DNA of 37,224 nucleotides, taken from assembly GCA_021841025.1 (NCBI GenBank), contig JAKBWA010000041.1, positions 1 through 37,224 of the forward strand, in the 5' to 3' direction. Under the pieces are notes generated by a model. That model was not told the origin of the DNA and did no database searches. It was given only the letters and a program-made list of their open reading frames with translations. Every line of letters begins with the position of its first letter. Positions within the stretch are counted from its first letter, which is position 1. Source of the DNA: Bacillota bacterium. GTDB lineage: Bacteria > Bacillota > Sulfobacillia > Sulfobacillales > Sulfobacillaceae. The translations under genes and the position numbers were made by a program. Below are positions 1 through 9,044 of this stretch, in pieces.

Positions 1-133
1 GCACATCCCACGCCAAAGCAACCACAGACTCGATGTTGCGCGAGCGGGTAGGGGGCTTTTGGCAAACCCTTTGCGAGTCCAGCTCATCTAAGTCCCTCGC
101 AAGAATCCCCCGGCTTTAGCCATGGGTAGTGTC
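1..133 (+). mobile_element. Right end of an IS200/IS605 (TnpB-type) element, partial
   Basis: The stretch at 101-133 has the layout typical of the right end of IS200/IS605 and IS1341-type elements: AAGAATCCC, then a GGC-TTTA-GCC hairpin core (112-121), then GGG and TAGTGTC. In intact elements this hairpin is the 3' end of the TnpB guide RNA (omega-RNA), and the guide lies immediately outside the element. The outer stem has two mismatched positions (110-111 against 122-123), so this copy may be decayed. No tnpB reading frame is identifiable in the ~100 bases visible; the rest would lie left of the window. The call rests on remembered family ends, not on a search. Confidence 0.5.
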
Positions 134-1367
134 AATACTCGATGCTTGGGAGGCAGACACCCAAGAAACGGTCGACCCTTGTACCCAATCCAATGTTGTG
201 ACAGCGGCGGCTAAAGATACTGCGCGCGAGGATGCGGGAACCGCCATGTCGACGATCATCAGTCCGGGATAGGGTGGCAACGATTGGAAATGCAATGTGT
301 TAGCGATGGTATAGGCGGCTTGTTCTTCACTGACAGCGTTACTACCGATAAGCTCAATCGTCCATTCTCCTTCCGTAAACACGAGTTTCGTATTGGACCG
401 TTGATTTCCCCCCACTGGATACAAAGTGGCTGGTCGTCCATATTGCACTGTGCCTGCTTGGGTCGATTGATGGGGCACTCGAATTAATCACTGTTTGGAT
501 GGTCCATAGCCCGTTAGCTGCCTCCCGCCTGGGAGGCATGGGGCGGAGTGGACGACAGCATCGTCACGCCCCACGCAGCGATTCCTCCGACAACATGATT
601 TCCGTTGATTACGGGCCTATTGATCGCATAAGGCTGCGAGGTTTCTACGAGTTGAATACGCCAACTGGTCGCCGATGCATGGGTTTGCGCGGTTAAATAA
701 CCACTGCGGGTAGCAGGGAGAATCGTCGGTCCTCCAATACGAGCCGTAGTGCGGCCCTGAATGGCCTGAAATGCTTGGAGCACCACCGGATTAAACAAAG
801 ATGACTCACCATTAGATGAGGACAACGAGGACGCTGTGGATGACTGAGAGGTCCCTGTCGCACGAGAAGTTGATGTGGAGGAGGCTCCTGCAACTGCAAT
901 GGATAGCCCATGTGCTTTATGCAGCCAATGCACGTCATGGCTCAACCCATTAATCCATGGCGTGACGCCCAATTGATTTTCGGGATCGGTCAAGACGGCA
1001 TACACGTGAAACCGATGCGGAGGCCAATGATGGAGCGTGGTAGGGGGCGTCGCGAGAGAGGATGGGGCCGTTAACAGAACTATCTGGCCCGGAGCAGCCG
1101 ATTGCGCGTCCGCGACGCCGTAAATTTGGCCTTGGTTTATTTTCTCGTCGATTTGTGAGATTGGCGGATTCACGATCGTCGTTAAACCGGTCGGGGATCC
1201 CGTATGAGCACGGGCGGAAGATGAACTCGCTGACGGGATGGTTGACTGAGAACCGGGCGACGGGGTGCGGGAATGCGAAGACGATGAGGGGCTAGGACTC
1301 GAAGGCCACATCCTGCTAACACAAGACTTCCGATGATTCCTCCGGTGATGAACAGCACACGTTGCAT
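116..1367 (-). pseudogene. Broken lipoprotein gene, multiple frameshifts, tail replaced by IS end
   Basis: The gene starts at ATG 1367 with an AGGAGG ribosome site at 1375-1381. It begins with a lipoprotein signal peptide ending in the lipobox LAGC (residues 17-20). Directly after the lipobox the frame must shift to continue into a Ser/Pro/Thr-rich linker and a body of about 240 residues (514-1311). That frame stops at 514. Translation continues in a second frame through ANGLWTIQTVI, and then in a third frame from about 487 down to a stop at 116. Reading all frames together gives one smooth extracytoplasmic protein of about 410 residues. The last residues (IDTTHG) are encoded by the insertion-sequence end, so the native C-terminus is lost. 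I recognise no domain. Three frame breaks in 1.25 kb suggest decay; local sequence error is the alternative. Confidence 0.6.
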
Positions 1368-1388
1368 CGCATACTCCTCCTAAAATTC

Positions 1389-1403
1389 GTCTCCTGCGGA
1401 GAC
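1389..1403. promoter_or_regulatory. Perfect inverted repeat in divergent intergenic region
   Basis: GTCTCC-TGC-GGAGAC is a perfect 6-bp-arm palindrome. It lies 21 bases upstream of the broken lipoprotein start and within the divergent spacer shared with the gene at 1621. Position and symmetry suit an operator, but no regulator is known. Confidence 0.3.
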
Positions 1404-1620
1404 TATTCCCCTAGACACAACGCCATGAAGACCTTTGTCGTTACGCGAAGCCGTGTCCATATCCTCGACAAACATGACAGGACGGGGGAGAAGGCACGCC
1501 AGCACTAAAATCTGTCATTGAGTGATCGCTCAGCAGGCCTGTTTCGGAGAGCCCCATGGACTATGATAAATGCAGTCATCTAAACTATTTGACGACCATT
1601 GAAAATAAGGAGGAATGTGT

Positions 1621-2361
1621 ATGCTGCGACGTATGGCCCTGGCCGTGGCGGGTTCCATCGGATTGACTGGGGCGTCCGTGTCTCCTGTGTTGGCGGCTTC
1701 CGCTCCTAGTCCCTATACGAATGGGGAGTTGGTGCAGTTCCAGGGACAACCGCAAGTGTACCAGGTCCGTTCGACTTCCTCAGGACTGGTCCTGGGGTGG
1801 ATTCCTGCTAGTGCAGCTTTTCAATCCGCAGGGTTTCAGTGGTCCCAGGTGCATATGTTGCCCAATGGCATTCCTCGTCCCAAGAATAAGGAGTGGCTCG
1901 CATTGGGTACCTTTGGGGGGCGGGGAGCACTTCCATCAAAACTCCCCTGGGAAACCGGGGCAGTTTCCTCAACCACGTGGATTCCCCTCACGGAGAGTAT
2001 GCCCGGCTCGGGGCTCATTCGTTATTCTGGTCACTCGGCGATTTACCTCATCACGAAAGAACCCCTCGGTAAAGATTTCCGGATTCGTTGGATTCCCTCC
2101 GCGGCGGTCTTTAATGCGGCGGGATATTCCTGGTCCCAGGTCAAGACGGTCCCGAGTAACTGGCTCGTGAAACCTGGGGCTCCCATGAGCCTCATGCGGG
2201 CCACAGGTACGACCAAGGTCTATGCCCTCCTCAACGGGGTCCTCCATTGGATTCCGTCCGGACAAGATTTTACGTCTTGGGGATACAATTGGCAGAGTGT
2301 CCAAACGGTCCACTATCTGCCGTACCCCGTCGGGGCTCCCCTCACATCCCCTCCGTATTGA
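1621..2361 (+). CDS. Secreted protein with three WIP-type repeats
   Basis: The ATG at 1621 is chosen because AAGGAGG at 1607-1613 sits 7 bases before it; the in-frame ATG at 1615 is only one base from the site. The 246-aa product starts with a signal peptide (LRR, then a hydrophobic stretch ending VLAA near residue 26). The mature part holds three copies of a ~48-residue module. Each has a V-Y/A-I-Y-type strand, then G-W/R-W/H-W-IPS, then a Y/FxWSQV-like motif (FQWSQV, YSWSQV, YNWQSV). The repeats lie at about residues 35-82, 129-178 and 187-233. Such modules suggest a cell-wall or surface-exposed binding protein. I do not recognise a named family. The gene is divergent from the broken lipoprotein gene, so the two may have formed a surface-protein locus. 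Confidence 0.75.
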   Translation: MLRRMALAVAGSIGLTGASVSPVLAASAPSPYTNGELVQFQGQPQVYQVRSTSSGLVLGWIPASAAFQSAGFQWSQVHMLPNGIPRPKNKEWLALGTFGGRGALPSKLPWETGAVSSTTWIPLTESMPGSGLIRYSGHSAIYLITKEPLGKDFRIRWIPSAAVFNAAGYSWSQVKTVPSNWLVKPGAPMSLMRATGTTKVYALLNGVLHWIPSGQDFTSWGYNWQSVQTVHYLPYPVGAPLTSPPY

Positions 2362-2987
2362 CAAGATTTCGCCAAGTCCCTGGGAAAAAGAAGTCCCACG
2401 GACCATTTTTGATCAAGAAACTTCTTTTCCACGCGTGTTTCATTTACTTAGGTCGTGACATTCACCCAAAATTTCTGTGGCGTAAGGATTTGTATGGCCC
2501 CTTGTTGGTTAGCGGGGATGGATAGGCTTCCTGAGGAGTCTGCTTGGGCGGCCGCCTGCAGCTTAGCCCCCTGGTCCCTAACATTGCCAAGTCAGGGTTT
2601 TTTCGGACACACCTCTTTCAAGGACTGTGGCGGAATTGAATTGTGCCGTCAGGCCTTGGCCTCGATCATCTGCAACTCGGGACATGAGAACACAGGCAAA
2701 CATTTCTCCTGCTTCAGATTCCCTATATACCCCTGGCGCATGTCAAGAAAATTCGTGATGGCCCGCAATAATTAGGCCGAGAATTATCTCCAGGCATGGG
2801 TCAGTGGCACACCGGACAGATGGTACCACTAGCGAATTAATTTTCGTAGCAATCTTGCTAAACTAAAATTGCATTTTGTATTCTCCTAAGAAATCAATTA
2901 ATTCATAATCGTATATCCATTCTGTGAATCGTCGGATGGAGGTGTTACACTTGACATATCAGGATCTTTAAGCGAGGTGGACAAACA
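2362..2987. other. Intergenic region without supportable gene
   Basis: Short open frames exist on the plus strand (for example 2455-2775, 106 codons) but none has a convincing ribosome site or a recognisable sequence. The last ~130 bases are AT-rich. They contain a TTGACA at about 2952 but no matching -10 at normal spacing, so I cannot place the promoter of the next gene. Confidence 0.4.
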
Positions 2988-3266
2988 ATGACATCTAATT
3001 CAAACGCCATGTTCTTTTGCCAAAGTTGCTCCATGCCTTTGGTGAAAGCCGAAGATTTTGGCACCAATCCTGATGGCAGCCCCAACTGGGACTATTGTTC
3101 CCATTGTTACCAAGAAGGTCACTTCACCGAACCTGATATGATGGTTGATGAAATGATCTCCCGGTGTGTTGCGATTATGCGCGGAATGCATCTCCCCCCA
3201 TCTCAAATCAAGCAAACCCAAGAAGCCATTCCCTGGCTGAAAAGGTGGCGTACACCTTTAGTTTAG
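2988..3266 (+). CDS. Small zinc-ribbon protein (Zn_ribbon_2-like)
   Basis: This 92-aa protein has the signature of the putative zinc-ribbon family typified by CQSCxMPL...DYCxxCY: C11, C14, C37 and C40 are the likely zinc ligands, followed by GHFTEP. The C-terminal IPWLKRWR matches the usual end of this family, which supports full length. Members are short, are often annotated as putative transcriptional regulators, and have no proven reaction. A GAGGTGG ribosome site lies about 8 bases before the ATG. The gene stands alone, with no close neighbour on the same strand. Confidence 0.8.
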   Translation: MTSNSNAMFFCQSCSMPLVKAEDFGTNPDGSPNWDYCSHCYQEGHFTEPDMMVDEMISRCVAIMRGMHLPPSQIKQTQEAIPWLKRWRTPLV

Positions 3267-3818
3267 CCGTTTGCCAATGCTTCACCACGTCAACAAACAG
3301 GACCGCAGTGTCGTTTCATAAAGTGTCCCTTCAAATTGGGGACGGTCACTATTCTAGTGTGGAGATAGTGGAGGGGTTTTCATCAAACGTCGCGGGCATG
3401 TTCGACTCATCCCCCAAACCAGGTGAAAACCCTCATGATTTTTTGCACCCGGCTCAAGGCTCCTTTTCTTGCGCGGGAATGTCATCCGGCCACCTATCAA
3501 CTCGCCACAATCCGCCAAACTTCACAAGAATAACTCCACGTCACAACAAATCGCGGTGTTGTATGTCATGCGATGGTCCATTCACGAAATTCAGACGTGA
3601 ACAGCCCAGGGGCTACCCAGGCGTATGGCATATGCGAGCAGCCGTTCTGCTCTGGGAAGCTTTGATCCATTTTTTGATGAGAGGATATGACGTATCTCCG
3701 ACAACAGAATGCCGCAGCACATTGCTTCTTGGCTGAAAAAATTCGCTATACTTTAGATATATCCTTGTGTATATCGCTGATCTTGGTCCATAGGGCCACA
3801 GGCGGAAAGGAGCGCTTC
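3267..3818. other. Intergenic region before photolyase
   Basis: An open frame at 3164-3736 overlaps the zinc-ribbon gene and shows no family signature or ribosome site, so it is left out. TATACT at 3747-3752 with TTGCTT at 3722-3727 (19-base spacer) is a weak candidate promoter for the photolyase gene. Nothing else is recognisable. Confidence 0.35.
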
Positions 3819-5282
3819 TTGTCCAAACCAATTATTGTTCCCTTGCGGCGCGATTTTAGACTGGAAGACAATCCCGCGCTTTATCATGCAGCTTGCGGCG
3901 GGCAAGTTATTCCGGTTTATGTACTGGATCCGGCCGTAGCACCGCCCCCGAAATCCGCCAGTTTCTGGTGGCTGATTCAGAGTCTTAAAGCCTTTCGTAT
4001 GCGTCTAAACGACAGGGGAGTGTCTTTGATTCTCAGACAAGGAGATTACGCCACGATGGTGGCCAACCTTGCCGTAAGCATTGGCGCGTGTCAGGTCGTG
4101 TGGAATGAAGGAGTTTTGCCTGGTGAACGAGCACAAGACAGACAACTGAAACAGTTATTAAGCGAGCGGAATATACCCTTACGAATCTATCCGGCTAATT
4201 ACCTCAGCGCATTTGAAGAAGTCCTGACACAGCAAAATACCCCGTATCGGTTGTATGCGCCGTTCTTTCAACAAATCCTTGCATTAATAAAGGATCAAAC
4301 ACCAAACGTCTTGCCCGAGCCAGATGACATGAAAGGGTTTGGAGTCATTCCCAGCAACAGCCTGAAGTCCTGGGAAAAGGATCTCCCTTCTCATGCAAAC
4401 ACTTTGTCCCGGTACTGGAATCCGGGCGAAGAACATCAAAAAGCCAGTTGGCAAAGATTTTTGGAGACACGCTTGGAGCACTACCATTTAGGCCGTTATA
4501 ATCCTGATGAAGACGGGCACTCATCCAAGCTGTCGGCGGCCCTTCACTTTGGCGAAATCAGTATTCGCGGCCTTATGAAAGATCTCCTGAACCACTATGA
4601 TTTGTTCAACACCGCCACCCAAAGTCCTTTTGGCCCTCAAAGCTTCTTCAAGCAACTCATCTGGCGAGAATTTTCGGCGTATTTACTCTACCACTTTCCG
4701 TTTTTGGCCAATACGCCTTGTGGTCAAAACTGGACCACTTTTCCTTGGCGGCATGCCCCGAAATCTCTGAAATCCTGGCAAGAAGGTCAGAGCGGATATC
4801 CTATTATTGATGCGGGCATGCGCCAATTGCAACAAATGGGATGGATTCCTCACCGTGTCCGTATGATAACGGCCAGCTTTCTCGTCAAAGATCTCCTTGT
4901 TTCCTGGCAAGAAGGAGCCAAATGGTTCCAAGAGCAGCTGGTCGACGCCGACGAAGCCAACAACAGCATATCCTGGCAAAGGATCAGCGGCACCGGTTTT
5001 GATTATGTTCCTTTCTTCCGCATATATAATCCGGTGACCCAATCCCACAAATTTGATCCAGATGGTGAATATATTCGAACGTGGTTGCCAGAACTGGCTA
5101 AACTGCCTCTGTCTCTCCTTCATGCCCCGTGGCAGACAGCTCGCGATGTTCTGGAATCGTTTGGGGTGTATCCAGGCGAAAATTATCCCGTGCGTCTGGT
5201 CAATCACGAACATGCCCGGCAAAAAGCCCTGGCAATTTTTTCGGCCTGGAAAAAATCATCCGGTGAGTTGGATCAGCCATGA
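3819..5282 (+). CDS. phrB: Deoxyribodipyrimidine photo-lyase (cryptochrome/photolyase family)
   Basis: Splits UV-induced pyrimidine dimers using blue light, FAD and an antenna chromophore. The 487-aa protein has the N-terminal antenna domain (IIVPLRRDFRLEDNPAL at residues 5-21) and the C-terminal FAD domain. The latter contains LIWREFSAYLLYHFP, SGYPIIDAGMRQL, HRVRMITASFLVKDLL, DADEANNS, SGTGFDYVPFFRIYNP and KFDPDGEYIRTWLPEL. The Asn of ANN and the Trp of SWQR occupy the flavin-contact and electron-transfer positions of E. coli PhrB. The TTG start is chosen because AAAGGAG (3806-3812) lies 6 bases before it and the family motif begins at once; the open frame runs 44 codons further upstream without support. 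The amidase gene follows 62 bases downstream on the same strand. Confidence 0.92.
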   Translation: MSKPIIVPLRRDFRLEDNPALYHAACGGQVIPVYVLDPAVAPPPKSASFWWLIQSLKAFRMRLNDRGVSLILRQGDYATMVANLAVSIGACQVVWNEGVLPGERAQDRQLKQLLSERNIPLRIYPANYLSAFEEVLTQQNTPYRLYAPFFQQILALIKDQTPNVLPEPDDMKGFGVIPSNSLKSWEKDLPSHANTLSRYWNPGEEHQKASWQRFLETRLEHYHLGRYNPDEDGHSSKLSAALHFGEISIRGLMKDLLNHYDLFNTATQSPFGPQSFFKQLIWREFSAYLLYHFPFLANTPCGQNWTTFPWRHAPKSLKSWQEGQSGYPIIDAGMRQLQQMGWIPHRVRMITASFLVKDLLVSWQEGAKWFQEQLVDADEANNSISWQRISGTGFDYVPFFRIYNPVTQSHKFDPDGEYIRTWLPELAKLPLSLLHAPWQTARDVLESFGVYPGENYPVRLVNHEHARQKALAIFSAWKKSSGELDQP

Positions 5283-5344
5283 CAACGTCATGCGCATATC
5301 CCTGCACAAATTGACACATCTTATCGCTGTGGTGATAACAACTT

Positions 5345-6523
5345 ATGACGAGACAAGAATGGCTTGGGGGACTGGCTTTAATACTCTTTTCGCTTCCAAC
5401 CATACCCAATCACATTACGCCCAGTCCCCTGAACCCAAAAGAGCGGCACATCAAACAGATCCTCTTGAATCTTGTAGCAAAAGAAGACAAGGCCATTGTG
5501 GCGGGCCAGAGGGGGCTTCTTTACTCCGTCTTTCTGCCTCATTCGGACGCCCTTGAAAGGGCTAAAAGACGTGAGAGCTATCTCAAGACGTGGAGCGCCT
5601 TCCGCAACCTGGAAGTCACGGGCGTAAAAGTAAGCGTAAGGACTCCTCACATTCGCTTTTTGCCCTCCGGCAAGGTCCGCGTCTTTGGCGTAGTCGGCGA
5701 ATCCTACCAGCTGACCAAGAAAAACCCCGATTCATTGCCCAAAAATGGCCCCACCGACTCGTTTGGGCTGGGGGTCCGTCATGATTATGAATTAATCTCT
5801 AAACACGGACAATGGTTTATTGCATCTGATGCTTTTACCGACCCCTTGAACCAGGACAGCCGACTTCTGCATCAAGCCCATCCCTCCCAAGGATTTATTA
5901 AATCACATCAATCTGATATTCCTTCCCCTGGTGCCAAAAAAGCCGTGCAATATGCCGACACCTATTGCGGATCCGCTCCAGGCTGCGGCAATGAGCGCTA
6001 TTATAACAGTTACTACAACAGCTACAATGGCGAAGGAGGAGATTGCACGAATTTTGTTTCCCAAGCTCTTCACGCCGGGGGCTTTGGGATGACTGCCACC
6101 TGGGATTATTCACGGGATAAGGGCGAAGGGAGCCCTGCCTGGGTCAATGCAGAGCGTTTAAAGGATTTCTTGGCAGCATCTGGCCGTGCCACTCTTTATG
6201 CATCGGGATCTTACAGCCAGCTTACCAGGCCCTTGGCAAAGTTTCCTGACGGGGCCGTAAACCAGCTGCGTCCCGGAGATGTTATCAGTTACATCGAAGG
6301 TGGCAGGGCTGTTCACTCAGCGATAGTCGTCGGTTACGATGCGTTCGGCTATCCGGTTGTCGACACCCACAGTTCAGATCGTTTCCGTGTTCCTTGGGAC
6401 TTAGGCTGGGATCGCCACACCACCTATGATCTTTGGCATGTCCATTACCCTGGCCCCAAACCTTCTCAAGATGGCGTGCGTCCTCTTTCCATGGGCGCAG
6501 GGGACATCATGAACCACAGGTGA
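5345..6523 (+). CDS. Secreted protein with C-terminal Amidase_6-like domain
   Basis: A 392-aa protein with a short hydrophobic N-terminus (residues 6-19) that looks like a signal peptide or anchor. Residues 45-165 form a domain typical of the N-terminal half of such proteins. The putative amidase (NlpC/P60-like papain-fold) domain spans about residues 196-368: AVQYADTYCG, then GGDCTNFVSQALHAGG with catalytic Cys C234, then VHSAIVVGYD with H324, then DTHSSDRF. These enzymes probably cleave amide bonds in the cell wall; the substrate is not known. The ribosome site is weak (GGTGAT). The last 58 bases overlap the 3' end of the opposite-strand acylase gene, beyond the end of the amidase domain. 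Confidence 0.75.
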   Translation: MTRQEWLGGLALILFSLPTIPNHITPSPLNPKERHIKQILLNLVAKEDKAIVAGQRGLLYSVFLPHSDALERAKRRESYLKTWSAFRNLEVTGVKVSVRTPHIRFLPSGKVRVFGVVGESYQLTKKNPDSLPKNGPTDSFGLGVRHDYELISKHGQWFIASDAFTDPLNQDSRLLHQAHPSQGFIKSHQSDIPSPGAKKAVQYADTYCGSAPGCGNERYYNSYYNSYNGEGGDCTNFVSQALHAGGFGMTATWDYSRDKGEGSPAWVNAERLKDFLAASGRATLYASGSYSQLTRPLAKFPDGAVNQLRPGDVISYIEGGRAVHSAIVVGYDAFGYPVVDTHSSDRFRVPWDLGWDRHTTYDLWHVHYPGPKPSQDGVRPLSMGAGDIMNHR

Positions 6524-8799
6524 GTGAGCATTCCAGGTCCCAGGGGAAAATATTCCCCACGGAGGTAGGGCAGGATAAGATTATCGTAGCGAGACGACAA
6601 GGGGTGTCCCGATTGGCCGGTCACGTGAATACCAACAGACTCCACAGGCCTTGACAAATCCAGAATTTCACGGTAACTGGGCATGAAGGCCACCCATCTT
6701 GGCCACGGCAGATTGGGTTCCAGAGCAAAAGCCGTCTGCAATGGGGTATATAAATCTCCTGGCATCGGTAACATCTGGCGGGAAAATAACGGAGCCAGAA
6801 TTTTGACGTCAGCAAAAGGATGAAACAGCCGGACCTTGTGCGCCCGTCCCCACGCCCAGTGCGCGGGCGTCGCACCCAGGTGTTGACGAAGCCATGTCTG
6901 GGCTTCTGCTATGGCCTTTTTAATATCCAGTTCGTCCCAGTGAGTCAAGACAGCTGGGACAAGACGCTCTCCCATAATACTCCACCACCTCTCAGGATAA
7001 GGGTGAGTTCCTGGCAATCCCGGCCGCATATCACGAAAAAACGGGGTGAAAAGGCGTTCACGGACTGTCCTGGGGACACTCGCCACAGCAAACAAATAGA
7101 GTATAGTGGGCGCGGAGCTCTGGATAGTCACCTCTCCATGAAAGTCCCGAAGAATTTGTCGCCACTCCGAGGGAATATCCTGTTCCCGCAGTTTTTTGGC
7201 CAATTGATCCAAAGGTTCCGAATAGACATCAAGCTGTATGGCACGGAAGCTCTCTTTGGAGTGCCGCGGAACCTGCTCAATAAGTTCTTGAATGCGCCGG
7301 GCCCGTGTTCCCAAAGAATAGCGGCCAAATAGTGGCACTTCTGCCTTGTCGCCCACAACCGGATTGTTGGCGCTGACAATATACCCCGACTGAGGATCAA
7401 AAATGCGGGGCATTTCGGTCCATTCCACCCAGCCCAACCATCGGTACTTTTGCGTGTTGCCATCCACAACCCCCTGCCACGGTCCGTTTTCGCGCAAAGG
7501 CACACGCCCGGCAGCTATATAACCAATATGGCCGGCATGATCGGCGTAGACAAAATTCTGGGCCGGAACCCACCATTCCGCCAAGGCCGTGTTAAATGTC
7601 TCCCAGTCGTGAGCCCGGTCAATGCGCAACACCGCCTGAGCTAAAGGCAGAGGCTGAAAACCTGTCCAAGCCATTGCAATATGATGTCTCGAATCCTCTG
7701 AATAAATCACCGGACCCCACTTTGTGTCGTAGCAAATCAATCGTTCATCTTTTTGCCCTCTCACCTGAATAATCTCTTCGCGTCTTTCAATGCTCTTCAT
7801 TTGGCCATCGACCAGGTAATGCACCTCATCCGCTTCCATGGCAATTCGGTACAGATCTTGAACATCGGGGTCAATATTGGTAACGCCCCAGGCAATATGC
7901 TGATTCTGACCGATCACAATGCCTGGGGTCCCTGGCAACGACGCTCCGAATACGTGTAGTGCCCCGCCTTCCAAAAACATTTCATACCAGATGGAGGGCA
8001 ATTGCGGCATCAGATGCGGATCATTGGCCAAAAGCGGACCGCCCGTCTCCGAATGGCTGCCGTCAACGACCCAGTTGTTGGAACCCACTCCAATACCGCC
8101 CCAGGGCTCATAACTGCCAGAATGGGGAACGATGGTAGGAGCGGTGATGTTGATCTGGCCAAACAGCCACTCGCGAACTTCTTGATCGGTCTCGCTGCCA
8201 ATCTGATCGTAAATCCACTTGGCATGCCAAATCGAGTTAAGCGACCAAGCCAATTGATAGGCTACGGCATTGGTATCCTCTACGGTCCAAGGACGCAGAG
8301 GCACCTTCAAAAAGCGATATTCAGGCGGCAAAGGCTGGGTCGAAAAGGCGTAGTTGACACCATCCACATAGGATTGTACATATTCCTTAGTATTCTCCGA
8401 CCACGTCGTCACAGCCTCGGATGCCCAGCGGCTGATATGGAGCTTGCGCATAAACCGATCAAAGACCAAGGTTTTGGGACCCAACAACTCAGAGAGCTGG
8501 CCTAGCGCCAGCCGCCTCGACAAATCCATCTGAAAAGCCCGTTCCCGGCCATGAATAAACCCTTGCACAAACAAGGCGTCCTTCATGCTTCCCGCCTGTA
8601 CGTGCGGTACACCGATATCATCACGAGTAATCTCCACCACTCCCTCGAGATGTTCCGTGAAAATTTCCTGAGGAAGCTTTTGAACTGGCCTCACCATGCC
8701 CAGCCACCGGAACAAATGAGAGCTTCGCCGGAACCCATGCAGCCACAAGGGATAATGAAAGGAAAGAGAATCGACTTCATTGACATGCGACTTACGCAT
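6466..8799 (-). CDS. Penicillin acylase family protein (Ntn hydrolase)
   Basis: A 777-aa hydrolase of the penicillin/cephalosporin/AHL acylase family, which cleaves amide bonds after autocatalytic splitting into alpha and beta chains. The N-terminal part shows VEITRDDIGVPHVQA and GFIHGRERAFQMDLSRR, both typical of the alpha chain. The processing site is GVGSNNWVV, with S240 as the likely beta-chain N-terminal nucleophile, followed by LLANDPHL, GTPGIVIGQNQHIAWGVTN and NFVYADHAGHIGYIAAG. No clear signal peptide is present, unlike secreted penicillin acylases, so it may act in the cytoplasm or at the membrane. The ATG is preceded by GAGGTG (8804-8809). The natural substrate is unknown. The 3' end overlaps the amidase gene. 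Confidence 0.85.
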   Translation of the reverse strand: MRKSHVNEVDSLSFHYPLWLHGFRRSSHLFRWLGMVRPVQKLPQEIFTEHLEGVVEITRDDIGVPHVQAGSMKDALFVQGFIHGRERAFQMDLSRRLALGQLSELLGPKTLVFDRFMRKLHISRWASEAVTTWSENTKEYVQSYVDGVNYAFSTQPLPPEYRFLKVPLRPWTVEDTNAVAYQLAWSLNSIWHAKWIYDQIGSETDQEVREWLFGQINITAPTIVPHSGSYEPWGGIGVGSNNWVVDGSHSETGGPLLANDPHLMPQLPSIWYEMFLEGGALHVFGASLPGTPGIVIGQNQHIAWGVTNIDPDVQDLYRIAMEADEVHYLVDGQMKSIERREEIIQVRGQKDERLICYDTKWGPVIYSEDSRHHIAMAWTGFQPLPLAQAVLRIDRAHDWETFNTALAEWWVPAQNFVYADHAGHIGYIAAGRVPLRENGPWQGVVDGNTQKYRWLGWVEWTEMPRIFDPQSGYIVSANNPVVGDKAEVPLFGRYSLGTRARRIQELIEQVPRHSKESFRAIQLDVYSEPLDQLAKKLREQDIPSEWRQILRDFHGEVTIQSSAPTILYLFAVASVPRTVRERLFTPFFRDMRPGLPGTHPYPERWWSIMGERLVPAVLTHWDELDIKKAIAEAQTWLRQHLGATPAHWAWGRAHKVRLFHPFADVKILAPLFSRQMLPMPGDLYTPLQTAFALEPNLPWPRWVAFMPSYREILDLSRPVESVGIHVTGQSGHPLSSRYDNLILPYLRGEYFPLGPGMLTHLWFMMSPAPMERGRTPS

Positions 8800-9044
8800 T
8801 CTTCACCTCAAAACCATTTCGTGATACCTTTCGGAATACATGTGATGGCAATCCGTGCCCATCCTTCACTTCAATCGTCAGTCCAGACCACTCGCTTGTA
8901 GTGTACAATTCTCTCAGCAAAAATACTATGGACCCAGCCCATCCATTGCTCTAATGTTCTCATGCTCTTTTCATGGAAACCTTGTTTACTTGACAAGAAT
9001 CCGACAACAAGAGATTCAACAACATCATCAGTGTGGAGGAGACT

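Noticed and set aside
2455-2775. 106-codon plus-strand open frame
   Set aside because: No ribosome site, no family signature, irregular composition; treated as chance.
3164-3736. 190-codon plus-strand open frame
   Set aside because: Overlaps the zinc-ribbon gene in another frame and shows no recognisable protein features.
3687-3818. Longer N-terminus for the photolyase
   Set aside because: The AAAGGAG site and the family motif place the start at TTG 3819.
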